Assembly: GCF_030323865.1 (NCBI RefSeq)
Contig: NZ_CP066362.1
Span: 1,054,001-1,118,000 of the forward strand
Reading direction: 5' to 3'
Source of the DNA: Pseudarthrobacter defluvii
GTDB lineage: Bacteria > Actinomycetota > Actinomycetes > Actinomycetales > Micrococcaceae
Length of the DNA stretch: 64,000 nt
Each line of letters opens with the position of its first letter. The stretch's first letter is position 1. This document shows, in pieces, positions 14,667-22,719 of the stretch. Under the pieces are notes generated by a model. It was not told the DNA's origin. It worked only from the letters and a program-made list of their open reading frames with translations, and made no database searches. Position numbers and translations under genes: made by a program.

Positions 14667-16175
14667 ATGAATACCGCAGACAATGTCGTCGAGATGCGCT
14701 CAATATCAAAGAGCTTCAACGGCGTTCCCGTATTGAAAGACGTCAGTTTCGATGTTCGCAAGGGTGAGGTCCACGCGCTGGCGGGCGGCAACGGCGCCGG
14801 GAAGTCCACGCTCATGAAGATCCTTCAGGGCGTGTACCAGGCAGACGCCGGCACAATCCTTATTGGAGGCAAGCCGACCGCCATCAACTCGATCCAGGAA
14901 GCGAAGGCCGCCGGGATCGGAATGGTCTTCCAGGAGTTCAGCCTGGTACCGAGCCTGACCGTTGCGCAGAACATTTTCCTCGCCGCCGAACCGCTCGGCA
15001 AGGGCGGGCTCATCGACGATCGTGCTGCGGTGCGCCGTGCCAAGGAAGTTTTCAGTGAGATGGAAGTCGACGTCGACCCGCGCGCCGGGGTCGCACGGTT
15101 AGGCACCGCATACTGGCAACTGACGGAGATCGCCAAGGCACTCGCCCAGAATGCCCAGGTGCTCATCATGGATGAGCCCACCGCCAGCCTTGCCCGGCAT
15201 GAGTCCGAAGCGCTCTTCGAACTGATCGACCGCCTCAAAGAGCGTGGTATCTCAATCATCTACATCTCCCACCGCATGGACGAGGTGTACAGGCTCGCGG
15301 ATCGGATCACCATCCTCCGCGACGGCCGCCACCTCCTTACCGAGCCGCTGACGGACGTCACCCCCGAACAGATCGTGGAAGGCATCGTCGGCAAGAAGAT
15401 CGAGGGCCAGCTTTCCTATCGTGTGCGTGACCATGTGGCCCACGACGGGGCGCCGCTGCTGGAAGTCCGGGGGCTTAACGCGGGGCAGCGGGTGCGGGAC
15501 GTTTCGTTCGCGCTCCGGCCTGGCGAAATCCTCGGCCTGGCAGGGCTGATGGGCAGCGGACGAACCGAGCTCGCCCGTGCTCTCTTTGGCATTGACAAGC
15601 TGGACAGCGGTGAAGTCCTCCTGCGGGGCAAAAAGGTCAACCTTGGGTCTCCGCAGCAGGCCATCAACGCTGGAGTTGCCCTTATCCCGGAAGACCGCAG
15701 GGCCCAGGGCCTGGTGTTGGAGCACTCCGTCCAGGACAACCTGCTGCTTCCCCTCCTCGGCCAGATCCAGCGGGGACCCCTCCTGGACGGCGCGAAGGGG
15801 AAGGAATTGTCCTCGTCACTGATCAAGAGGTTCGCTGTGAAGGTAGCCCATCCCCACCGCCCGGTGCGGCTTCTCTCGGGCGGCAACCAGCAGAAAGTGG
15901 TCATCGCCAAGTGGCTGGGCACCGATCCGGACATCCTGATCCTTGACGAGCCAACGGCCGGCGTCGACATCGGCACCAAAAGCGAAATCCTCGACATGAT
16001 CCGTGAGCTGGCAAGTGCCGGCAAGGCCGTCATTGTCATCTCCTCCGAGTACCCCGAACTACTCGCGGTCAGCGACCGCGTCCTCGTCCTTAAGGACGGC
16101 TCCATCATCCGCGATATCCCCCGCAGCGAGATTGCTGACGAGGAGTATCTCCAACTTGCAGTGCAGGGAGTCTGA
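14667..16175 (+). CDS. Sugar ABC transporter ATP-binding protein (RbsA type, double ATPase)
   Basis: A 502-residue double ATPase that powers import. The first half has Walker A GGNGAGKST (residues 40-48; the usual second residue Glu is Gly) and Walker B VLIMDEPTAS. Its signature region reads LGTAYWQLTEIAKAL instead of the usual LSVAQQQMVEIAKAL. The second half has a degenerate Walker A (LMGSGRTELARAL), as is normal for this family, then LSGGNQQKVVIAKWL and ILDEPTAGVD. The ATG at 14667 has GAAAGGG upstream; the longer open frame is out of register with any homology. It sits between the binding protein and permease genes. Confidence 0.9.
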   Translation: MNTADNVVEMRSISKSFNGVPVLKDVSFDVRKGEVHALAGGNGAGKSTLMKILQGVYQADAGTILIGGKPTAINSIQEAKAAGIGMVFQEFSLVPSLTVAQNIFLAAEPLGKGGLIDDRAAVRRAKEVFSEMEVDVDPRAGVARLGTAYWQLTEIAKALAQNAQVLIMDEPTASLARHESEALFELIDRLKERGISIIYISHRMDEVYRLADRITILRDGRHLLTEPLTDVTPEQIVEGIVGKKIEGQLSYRVRDHVAHDGAPLLEVRGLNAGQRVRDVSFALRPGEILGLAGLMGSGRTELARALFGIDKLDSGEVLLRGKKVNLGSPQQAINAGVALIPEDRRAQGLVLEHSVQDNLLLPLLGQIQRGPLLDGAKGKELSSSLIKRFAVKVAHPHRPVRLLSGGNQQKVVIAKWLGTDPDILILDEPTAGVDIGTKSEILDMIRELASAGKAVIVISSEYPELLAVSDRVLVLKDGSIIRDIPRSEIADEEYLQLAVQGV

Positions 16176-16178
16176 AAA

Positions 16179-17165
16179 GTGAGCAAGGCAAACACCATCG
16201 CGCCGCGGGATACCGCGGCACCCCGTAATTTCGGCACTATCCTCAAGGAACTGGACTGGCGGCGCTACGTCATCTACATCGGCTTCGTCGTTGTCTTCCT
16301 CTTCTTCGCCGTTCTGCTCCGCGACCAGGGCTTCCTGTCGCCGAACAACCTGCTGAACATCTTCCGGCAGACCGCCACCATCACCGTCATCGCCGTCGGT
16401 ATGACGTACGTGATCGCGTGCGCAGAAATCGACCTGAGCGTCGGATCCGTGGCGGGCCTGTCCAGTGTGTGCACTGCGATGGCGCTCTCCCAGTGGGGCC
16501 TGGTGCCCGGCATCCTCGCCGGCCTCGCTGTCGGGCTCGTCGTCGGGTCGATCAACGGCGCACTGGTCAGCCTCCTTGGCATCCCATCCTTCCTGGTGAC
16601 ACTCGGCATGCTGGGGATAGCCGTCGGCGTTGCCCAGTGGATCACGGCGTCGGCGCCCCAGCCCATCCTCAACGACACGTTCAACATCGTGTTTGGATCC
16701 GGCAACTTCGGTCCTGTTCCGGGCCTGGTGGTTTGGAGCGCCATCTTCGTGGCCATCGGCGCCGTCGTGCTGAACCGCACCAGGTTCGGCCGCCAGGTCC
16801 TGGCCACAGGAGGCAACCGCAACGCCGCGGAGTTCACCGGCATCAATACCAAGCGCATTAAGTTCCAGGTGCTCCTCATCTCGGGCATGGTGGCAAGCGT
16901 CGCCGGCATGCTCTACGCGGGCCGGCTGCAGTCCGGACGGTTCCAGTGGGGAGCGGGAGACGAACTCTCCGCCATCGCCGCCGTCATCCTGGGTGGAACC
17001 AGCCTCTTCGGCGGGTTCGGCTCCATCATCGGCACACTCTTCGGTGCCCTTCTGATCGGCCTGATCAACAACGGGCTGATCCTCGCCGGACTCGACAGCA
17101 GCCAGCAGCAGGTGGTCCGCGGCGCGATCATCATCCTGGCCGTCGCCCTCGCCCGGAAGAAGTAG
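16179..17165 (+). CDS. Sugar ABC transporter permease (RbsC type)
   Basis: A 328-residue integral membrane protein with about 8-10 helices. The conserved permease segment is AEIDLSVGSVAGLSSV, followed by GSINGALVSLLGIPSFLVTLGM and ATGGNRNAAEFTGINTKRIK, all typical of ribose/galactose-type BPD-transport family 2. A C-terminal AAVILGGTSLFGGFGSIIGT loop is also characteristic. The GTG start at 16179 is 3 bases after the ATPase stop, with GGGAG upstream, so translation is probably coupled. It forms the membrane channel of the levoglucosan-type importer. Confidence 0.9.
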   Translation: MSKANTIAPRDTAAPRNFGTILKELDWRRYVIYIGFVVVFLFFAVLLRDQGFLSPNNLLNIFRQTATITVIAVGMTYVIACAEIDLSVGSVAGLSSVCTAMALSQWGLVPGILAGLAVGLVVGSINGALVSLLGIPSFLVTLGMLGIAVGVAQWITASAPQPILNDTFNIVFGSGNFGPVPGLVVWSAIFVAIGAVVLNRTRFGRQVLATGGNRNAAEFTGINTKRIKFQVLLISGMVASVAGMLYAGRLQSGRFQWGAGDELSAIAAVILGGTSLFGGFGSIIGTLFGALLIGLINNGLILAGLDSSQQQVVRGAIIILAVALARKK

Positions 17166-17170
17166 CACCC

Positions 17171-18325
17171 GTGACTTCCCAGCTACGGGCCGGAATCATC
17201 GGAACAGGATTCATGGGCTCTGTCCACGCCCATGCGGTCCGCGCAGTAGGCGGTGAGGTCGTCGCAGTCGCCGGGAGCAGCCAGGCTTCCGCCGAAGCCG
17301 CAGCACCCGCTCTCGGCGCCCGAACCGCAGCCGAATCGCCTGAAGCACTGATCGCGCGGGCAGATGTGCATGTCATCCATATCTGCACCCCGAACGCCAC
17401 CCACGCCGACCTTGCCCGCAAAGCCATTGCGGCAGGAAAAGCAGTCATCTGCGAAAAGCCACTGGCCACGAACGTTGGGGACGCGTTGGAACTGACAACC
17501 CTCGCGGCCCAGGCCGGGGTAGTCACCGGCGTGCCCTTCGTCTACCGGTTCTATCCGGCCGTCCGCGAGGCCCGCGACCGTATCCAGCGCGGCGACGCCG
17601 GCCGGCTTTGGCTCCTGCACGGCTCCTACCTGCAGGACTGGCTGGCCGGCGCGGAAGCCACGAACTGGCGGGTCGATTCAACGATCGGCGGAGCCTCCAG
17701 GGCGTTCGGCGACATCGGCGTCCACTGGTGTGACCTGATGGAGTTCACCACCGGACACAGAATCACCAGGCTTGTGGCCCAGACCAGCAGGGCATACGAC
17801 GAACGCGAAACCGGCGGCCGGTTGTCCTCCGTCGCTACCGAGGACGGCGCCACGCTCCTGTTCGAGACGGACAAGGGTGCCACCGGCTCCCTGGTGGTCA
17901 GCCAAGTCAGTCCCGGCAGGAAGAACCGACTCTGGTTCTCTTTCGACGGAACCGAAGCGTCATTCAGCTTCAACCAGGAACGGCCCGACACCCTGCACGT
18001 CGGCCGCAGCGACTCAAGTTCCGAGATCCCGGTCGGCCCGCAAACACTCACGACGCCGGGCGGCCGGCGCTACGCCAAACTTCCCCCGGGCCACCCCCAG
18101 GGTTACCAGGACAGCTTCAACGCGTTCGTCGCGGACGTGTATGCGGCCGTCCACGGCCAGGAAGCCGACGGCATGCCCACCTTCCGGGACGGCCTTCGCG
18201 CAGCCCTCATAACGGATGCAGTCGTAACCTCGGCCGCGCACCAGACCTGGGTCGAGGTTCCGCTAACGGCCAACCTCCCCGGATCACTCACCTCTTACCC
18301 CGCAGCTGAAAGGCAGAAGCAATGA
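17171..18325 (+). CDS. Gfo/Idh/MocA oxidoreductase, candidate 3-keto sugar reductase (LgdC-like)
   Basis: A 384-residue NAD(P)-dependent dehydrogenase. The Rossmann motif is GIIGTGFMGSVHAHA near the N-terminus; the CEKPLA lysine and GDIGVHWCD (Asp and His) provide the usual catalytic residues. The GTG at 17171 follows the permease stop by 5 bases. In the known levoglucosan pathway a second enzyme of this family reduces 3-keto-glucose to glucose, and this is the natural candidate. The specific role is inferred from operon position, since the family acts on many sugars and inositols. Its stop overlaps the next start by 4 bases (ATGA). Confidence 0.85.
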   Translation: MTSQLRAGIIGTGFMGSVHAHAVRAVGGEVVAVAGSSQASAEAAAPALGARTAAESPEALIARADVHVIHICTPNATHADLARKAIAAGKAVICEKPLATNVGDALELTTLAAQAGVVTGVPFVYRFYPAVREARDRIQRGDAGRLWLLHGSYLQDWLAGAEATNWRVDSTIGGASRAFGDIGVHWCDLMEFTTGHRITRLVAQTSRAYDERETGGRLSSVATEDGATLLFETDKGATGSLVVSQVSPGRKNRLWFSFDGTEASFSFNQERPDTLHVGRSDSSSEIPVGPQTLTTPGGRRYAKLPPGHPQGYQDSFNAFVADVYAAVHGQEADGMPTFRDGLRAALITDAVVTSAAHQTWVEVPLTANLPGSLTSYPAAERQKQ

Positions 18326-19143
18326 AACTCGGTTACTGTTCCATCACCTGGGGCGGCGTCGTCGGCCACCCGCAAGGTGTGACGAGCGTGAAGGACCTTT
18401 TCTACATGACCCACGGGTCCATGCAGCAAGCGGTCCAGGACATCGCCTCCGTTGGCTATCAGGGCGTGGAGATGTTCGACGGCAACCTGGCCGAATACGC
18501 CGACAAGCCCGAAGAGCTTAAAGAGATCCTCAGCAGCAACAACGTCGAGCTGACCAGTGTCTATACCGGTGCGAACTTCATCTACGCTGACATCCTTCCC
18601 GACGAGCTGCACCGGATCCACCGTGCCGCCGAACTGGCTGCCAACTTTGGAGCAGAACGGCTGGTAGTGGGAGGCGGGGCACGCCGCGCCGCCGGAACCA
18701 CTGACGAGGACTACCACCGCCTCGGTGAAGCTCTGGACGGCGTGACGGACATTGCGGAAAGCTTCGGCCTGTCGGCAAGCTATCACCCGCACCTGAGCAC
18801 CATTGTCGAAAGCCCGGAAGAACTGGACAGGCTCATGCCGCTCACCCGGATCGGCTTCTGCCCGGACACCGCACACCTTGCAGCCGGCGGAGCGGACCCG
18901 GCCGCAGTCATCCGGAAGTACCCCGACAGGATCCGGCACGTCCACCTCAAGGACTTCCAGAAGGACCCTTTCAATTTCCTGCCGCTTGGACAGGGCGAGC
19001 TCGACTTCCCCGACATCATCGCAGCCATCCGCGAAAGCGGCTATGACAGCTGGCTCATGGTCGAACTCGACAACTACGACGGTGACCCCCGGGAAGCCGC
19101 GGCCCTCAGCAAGAAGTACCTCGAAAAGCTCCTCTCTCACTAA
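18322..19143 (+). CDS. Sugar phosphate isomerase/epimerase family (TIM barrel), LgdB-like
   Basis: A 273-residue xylose-isomerase-like TIM-barrel protein (AP endonuclease 2 superfamily). Diagnostic features are MKLGYCSITWGG at the start, VGYQGVEMFDG, LVVGGGARR, FCPDTAHLAAGG and IRHVHLKDFQKD, in which His, Asp and Glu ligands bind a divalent metal. In levoglucosan catabolism enzymes of this family eliminate and rehydrate 3-keto-levoglucosan. Only one member is encoded here, whereas the described pathway uses two. The start overlaps the preceding oxidoreductase stop. IolE/IolI-like inositol enzymes are the main alternative reading. Confidence 0.85.
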   Translation: MKLGYCSITWGGVVGHPQGVTSVKDLFYMTHGSMQQAVQDIASVGYQGVEMFDGNLAEYADKPEELKEILSSNNVELTSVYTGANFIYADILPDELHRIHRAAELAANFGAERLVVGGGARRAAGTTDEDYHRLGEALDGVTDIAESFGLSASYHPHLSTIVESPEELDRLMPLTRIGFCPDTAHLAAGGADPAAVIRKYPDRIRHVHLKDFQKDPFNFLPLGQGELDFPDIIAAIRESGYDSWLMVELDNYDGDPREAAALSKKYLEKLLSH

Positions 19144-19208
19144 TTTTTCAACCGCGGGGACTGCCACAGACGGCAACTGCCCTGCCTTCCGGAAGGAACA
19201 CGATTCAC

Positions 19209-20381
19209 ATGCAGAACCTCAACGTCGGCCTCATCGGAGGCGGCTTCATGGGCAAGGCCCACTCGCTGGCTTACGCCGCCATGCCCATGTTTTTCTGGCC
19301 CGCACCAGCCATGCCGGTCCGAAAAGTCATTGCCGAAGCCACCGAAGACCTTGCTTCGGAAGCTGCCCGCCGCTTCGGCTTCGAGAACTCCACCTCAGAC
19401 TGGCGCAGCATCATCGATGATCCGGACATCCACGTCGTGGACATCGCCACGCCAAACCACCTTCACGCCGAGATTGCCATCGCCGCTGCCGAAGCAGGCA
19501 AGCACATCATCTGCGAGAAGCCCCTGGCGCGTACGGGCGAAGAATCCAAGGCGATGTACGACGCTGTCAAAGACAAGAACCTCGTCCACATGGTCGCCTT
19601 CAACTACCGGCGCACACCCGCCGTCGCGCTGGCAAAGAAATACATCGAGGAAGGGGCCATCGGACAAATCCTCAACTTCCGGGGCACCTACCTGCAGGAC
19701 TGGAGCGCCGACCCCAATTCCCCGCTCTCCTGGCGTTTCCAGAAATCCATTGCAGGTTCCGGCGCCCTTGGCGACATTGCAACGCACGTCATTGACATGG
19801 CCCGCTACCTTGTCGGCGAGTTCAGCGCCGTCAACGCCCTCCTGTCCACCTGGATCCCCGAGCGGCCGCTCCAAGCCGGAGGTGCTGACGCGCTGGGCAC
19901 GGTACGGGGCGGAGAAGGCCCCCGTGGCCAGGTCGACGTGGACGACGAGGTCATGACCATGATCCGCTTTGCCAACGGTGCCGTGGGTTCCGTGGAAGCG
20001 ACCCGCAACGCCCACGGCAGGAACAACTACATCACCTTCGAAATCCACGGAACCGAAGGCAGCATCGTCTTCAACTACGAGCGGCGCGACGAACTGCAGG
20101 TCTGCTTCGCTTCCGACCAGGCCGACCGCCGGGGATTCCGCACCGTCTACACCGGGCCCGCACACCCGCATGGAGATGCTCTGTGGCCCATCCCTGCGCT
20201 CGGCATCGGATACGGCGAAACGAAGATCATCGAGGCCTACGACTTCTTCAAGGCCATCGCGGAAGGCGGCAGCGTCAGCCCGAACTTTGCCGACGGATAC
20301 CAGGTAGCCCTCATCGACGACGCAATTGTCGAGTCGGCGGCAAAAGAATCCTGGGTCGACGTTCCGCAGATCAACGCATGA
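19209..20381 (+). CDS. lgdA: Levoglucosan dehydrogenase
   Basis: A 390-residue Gfo/Idh/MocA dehydrogenase predicted to oxidise the C3 hydroxyl of levoglucosan (1,6-anhydroglucose) with NAD+. The sequence (MQNLNVGLIGGGFMGKAHS, then MPMFFWPAPAMPVRKV) agrees closely with the characterised Arthrobacter/Pseudarthrobacter enzyme as I remember it, including total length. The nucleotide motif is GLIGGGFMGKAHS (7-19); catalytic candidates are K104 in CEKPLA, and D189 and H193 in GDIATH. It is preceded by the isomerase gene (65-base gap) and followed by the small monooxygenase. This is the strongest single functional call in the operon and sets the interpretation of its neighbours. Confidence 0.88.
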   Translation: MQNLNVGLIGGGFMGKAHSLAYAAMPMFFWPAPAMPVRKVIAEATEDLASEAARRFGFENSTSDWRSIIDDPDIHVVDIATPNHLHAEIAIAAAEAGKHIICEKPLARTGEESKAMYDAVKDKNLVHMVAFNYRRTPAVALAKKYIEEGAIGQILNFRGTYLQDWSADPNSPLSWRFQKSIAGSGALGDIATHVIDMARYLVGEFSAVNALLSTWIPERPLQAGGADALGTVRGGEGPRGQVDVDDEVMTMIRFANGAVGSVEATRNAHGRNNYITFEIHGTEGSIVFNYERRDELQVCFASDQADRRGFRTVYTGPAHPHGDALWPIPALGIGYGETKIIEAYDFFKAIAEGGSVSPNFADGYQVALIDDAIVESAAKESWVDVPQINA

Positions 20382-20387
20382 CCCAAG

Positions 20388-20417
20388 GGGAGGGGCGGCG
20401 ACGCATCCGCCCCTCCC
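20388..20417 (+). terminator. Hairpin between lgdA and the monooxygenase gene
   Basis: Perfect 11-base arms GGGAGGGGCGG and CCGCCCCTCCC with an 8-base loop, just after the lgdA stop. Probably attenuates the last gene of the operon or stabilises upstream mRNA. Confidence 0.5.
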
Positions 20418-20446
20418 GCAAGCCCAGAAGTACCAGAGGACGAAAA

Positions 20447-20767
20447 ATGCCACACACAACAGTCAGCCACGACGAAACGCAAGTTTGGTTAATGCCAGTG
20501 TTCACCGCAAAAGCAGGGCACGAAGCCACGCTGCAGGAAGCACTCCTCGGACTGCAGTCTGCAAGTCGGAAGGACGCCGGATGCCTGGAATACACCGTCT
20601 TCTCTGACGATCAAAGGGCAGATACGTACGTCCTCATTGAGGGGTGGGCCAGCCACCAGGACCTGAAGGCCCACAACGAAGAAGACCACGTAAAGGACTT
20701 CGTGGACGGCGTGCAGTCCCTGCTGGCCGTACCCTTCTCCGTATCTCCGATTACGCCCCTGGTCTGA
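20447..20767 (+). CDS. Antibiotic biosynthesis monooxygenase domain protein (YgiN-like)
   Basis: A 106-residue ferredoxin-like dimeric alpha/beta-barrel protein. WLMPVFTAKAGHEATLQEALLGL opens the fold; DAGCLEYTVFSDDQ and YVLIEGWASHQDLKAHNEEDHVKDF follow the YgiN/ABM pattern with a conserved central His. Such proteins oxidise quinols or bind small keto compounds, often without cofactor. AGAGGA lies 6 bases before the ATG. As the last gene of the levoglucosan operon it may act on a reactive keto intermediate, though many sugar operons carry such a gene without a proven role. Confidence 0.82.
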   Translation: MPHTTVSHDETQVWLMPVFTAKAGHEATLQEALLGLQSASRKDAGCLEYTVFSDDQRADTYVLIEGWASHQDLKAHNEEDHVKDFVDGVQSLLAVPFSVSPITPLV

Positions 20768-20780
20768 TACCGGCCAACGT

Positions 20781-20826
20781 GGGGGAGGACGACGGCGGGA
20801 CGTAAGCGCCGCCGTCGTCCTCCCCC
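20781..20826. terminator. GACGGCGG-family terminator ending the levoglucosan operon
   Basis: Perfect 17-base arms: GGGGGAGGACGACGGCG at 20781..20797 pairs with CGCCGTCGTCCTCCCCC at 20810..20826 across a 12-base loop. Confidence 0.8.
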
Positions 20827-20862
20827 TTCCTTCGCGGTGGAGCGCCGTTGTAGTGTCGTGCC

Positions 20863-21693
20863 GTGATCGTCCCAGATACGTCCCAGGATGCCGCGGCGGT
20901 CGCGGACCACTACGACGAGCTCGATCCCATTTACCGCCAGGTGTGGGGGGACCATGTTCATCACGGGTTGTGGGTGACGGGCCGCGAGACAGCCGAAGAG
21001 GCCGTCGAGGCGCTGGTCGACGCCGACCGGCTGAACCTGGAGCCGGGCCAGGAGTGCGTGGATATCGGCTGCGGCTACGGTGCGACCGCACGGCGGCTCG
21101 CCATGACCCGCAAGGTCCGCGTTACCGGCTTCACGCTGTCCGCTGAGCAGGGCACCTATGCCGCCGCCCATCCCGCGCCGGGTGTGGACATCCAGGTGCG
21201 TGACTGGCTCTTCAACGGGCTGCCCGATGCCTCGGCCGATGCGGCATGGGCGATTGAGTCAAGCGAGCACATGGTCGATAAGCCCGGCTTCTTCGCAGAA
21301 GCGCACCGAGTGCTGGCGCCCGGCAGCCGGTTGGTCGTTTGTGCCTGGCTCGTCGGGACCGATGCCAGGGGCTGGAAGGTCCGGCACCTGCTGGAGCCGA
21401 TCTGCCGGGAAGGGCGCCTGCCCTCGATGGGCACGCGCGAGGAGTACGAGGCAATGGCCACTGCCGCGGGCTTTACGGTGACCGGCTACGAGGATGTCAG
21501 CCGCCGTGTCGCCCGGACGTGGTTGATCTGCGCCGGTCGCCTGATGAAGGCCTTGCTCGTCGATCCGAAGATCCGTCGCCTCGCCCTTGGCGCCCGGAAC
21601 CGTGACTCCTTTTGGAGCGTTCCCCGCATGATCCTGGCCTACCGAACCGGTGCGATGCGCTACGGGATACTCACGCTGTCAAAGACTCAGTAG
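20863..21693 (+). CDS. SAM-dependent methyltransferase (tocopherol/CFA-type)
   Basis: A 276-residue class I methyltransferase. The start region (VADHYDELDPIYRQVWGDHVHHGLW) and the SAM motif VDIGCGYGATARRLA, with FTLSAEQ afterwards, match gamma-tocopherol and cyclopropane-synthase-like methyltransferases. AIESSEHM, corresponding to the active-site loop, is present. The C-terminus ends with a basic segment and AYRTGAMRYGILTLSK, also seen in that group. The start is a GTG. It stands alone after the levoglucosan terminator and is followed by its own hairpin. The methyl acceptor cannot be told from sequence. Confidence 0.8.
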   Translation: MIVPDTSQDAAAVADHYDELDPIYRQVWGDHVHHGLWVTGRETAEEAVEALVDADRLNLEPGQECVDIGCGYGATARRLAMTRKVRVTGFTLSAEQGTYAAAHPAPGVDIQVRDWLFNGLPDASADAAWAIESSEHMVDKPGFFAEAHRVLAPGSRLVVCAWLVGTDARGWKVRHLLEPICREGRLPSMGTREEYEAMATAAGFTVTGYEDVSRRVARTWLICAGRLMKALLVDPKIRRLALGARNRDSFWSVPRMILAYRTGAMRYGILTLSKTQ

Positions 21694-21760
21694 TTCGGTG
21701 CGCTCAACTGAACCGGCAGGCCTTAGGGAAGTGGCCGGCGTTCGCCGACGCTGAAGGCGG

Positions 21761-21792
21761 ACGACGGCGGCAGGTACTCCTGCCGTCGTCGT
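21761..21792. terminator. GACGGCGG-family terminator between convergent genes
   Basis: ACGACGGCGGCAGG pairs with CCTGCCGTCGTCGT across a TACT loop, with one mismatch. It lies between the methyltransferase gene and the HNH gene, which converge. Confidence 0.7.
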
Positions 21793-21806
21793 TCCATCCG
21801 CCGCTG

Positions 21807-22298
21807 CTAGCCCGGTGACGGGATCCGGGCGCGCTTGGCGCGGTTGCATTTGGCACAGGCAGCCACAAAGTTCTGCAGACTCGTTGAGCCGCCCTTGGAC
21901 CACGGGTAAAAGTGGTCGCCGTGCTCGGCGGGCCGGCCACAGCGGCGCCCGAACCCGGTCTCCAACTCGCACCGGCCGTCGGCGCGGGCCATCCCCTCAC
22001 TGCGCTGCTGGCGGGTGAAACGGCGGACGGGGTCGCGACGCCGGACGTCCCGGCCCGCGACTACGGCCGCGGCGATGATCAGAACGATGGCGGCAATACC
22101 GGGAAACGCGGCTGCAGCGACGACGCCGTCGAACAGGCCTCGCAATACCCCGGCCGCCGATGCCGGCCCCGCTCCGGCAGCCGGTGCTGCCTTCGCCATG
22201 AGCGCTGACATCACTGCTACCGCAAGCCACACCAGCACAGCTGAGTAGGCCAAACGAAGCCCCAACCGGATCCAGTAGATGCGGACGAGTTCCGGCAT
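21807..22298 (-). CDS. Membrane-anchored HNH endonuclease domain protein
   Basis: A 163-residue protein with two hydrophobic segments in its first 90 residues (LAYSAVLVWLAVAVMSAL and AAFPGIAAIVLIIAAAVVAG). A compact HNH domain follows: RCELETGFGRRCGRPAEHGDHFYPWSKGGSTSLQNFVAACAKCNRAKR in outline, with Cys pairs, the DH pair and the N of the nuclease core present. The ATG at 22298 is preferred over 22310 because GGGGGA lies 4 bases upstream. The HNH part would face the cytosol after two helices. The combination is unusual; a function in envelope-proximal DNA cleavage is only a guess. Confidence 0.75.
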   Translation of the reverse strand: MPELVRIYWIRLGLRLAYSAVLVWLAVAVMSALMAKAAPAAGAGPASAAGVLRGLFDGVVAAAAFPGIAAIVLIIAAAVVAGRDVRRRDPVRRFTRQQRSEGMARADGRCELETGFGRRCGRPAEHGDHFYPWSKGGSTSLQNFVAACAKCNRAKRARIPSPG

Positions 22299-22356
22299 TG
22301 AATCCCCCATGTTCAGTTCGACCCAGGCTTCCGGCCTGGGCTTTACGTTATTGGAT

Positions 22357-22659
22357 CTAGGGGTGAACTGGCATCGCCGCGTCGTTACCGAGCACCGTTG
22401 TCCACGGGTTGGCGGTCCACTCCGTGACCACGCCGTTGAGGACGTAGGGATCTGCCTCGGCAAAAGCTTGTGCGGCCTCCACCGGGTTCTCGCCGGTGAA
22501 GATCAGCAGTCCCCTAAAAGGTCCTTCGCCAATTGCCCCGCCGAGCAGAAGCTCGCCGCGTTCGACCGCTTCCCACCCCGCCCGAAGGTGGTCTGCGCGG
22601 TATTGTTCGCGGGACTCGAGGTAGTTGTCGGCGTAGGTGTATTCGAGCACGGCGTGCAT
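22357..22659 (-). CDS. YCII-domain protein
   Basis: A 100-residue ferredoxin-like YCII-related protein. HAVLEYTYADNYLESREQYRADHL carries the conserved Asp/His region, and GELLLGGAIGEGPFRGLLIF and AEADPYVLNGVV complete the family pattern. The ATG at 22659 has GGAGA 5 bases upstream; longer frames add only shadow sequence. YCII proteins are small putative enzymes with an Asp-His pair and poorly known substrates. Confidence 0.82.
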   Translation of the reverse strand: MHAVLEYTYADNYLESREQYRADHLRAGWEAVERGELLLGGAIGEGPFRGLLIFTGENPVEAAQAFAEADPYVLNGVVTEWTANPWTTVLGNDAAMPVHP

Positions 22660-22719
22660 GGGTATCTCCATTTCGGTTAGGGGTTTCAATCGTTGTAGCA
22701 GCAGCGTACCCAGCGGGAC

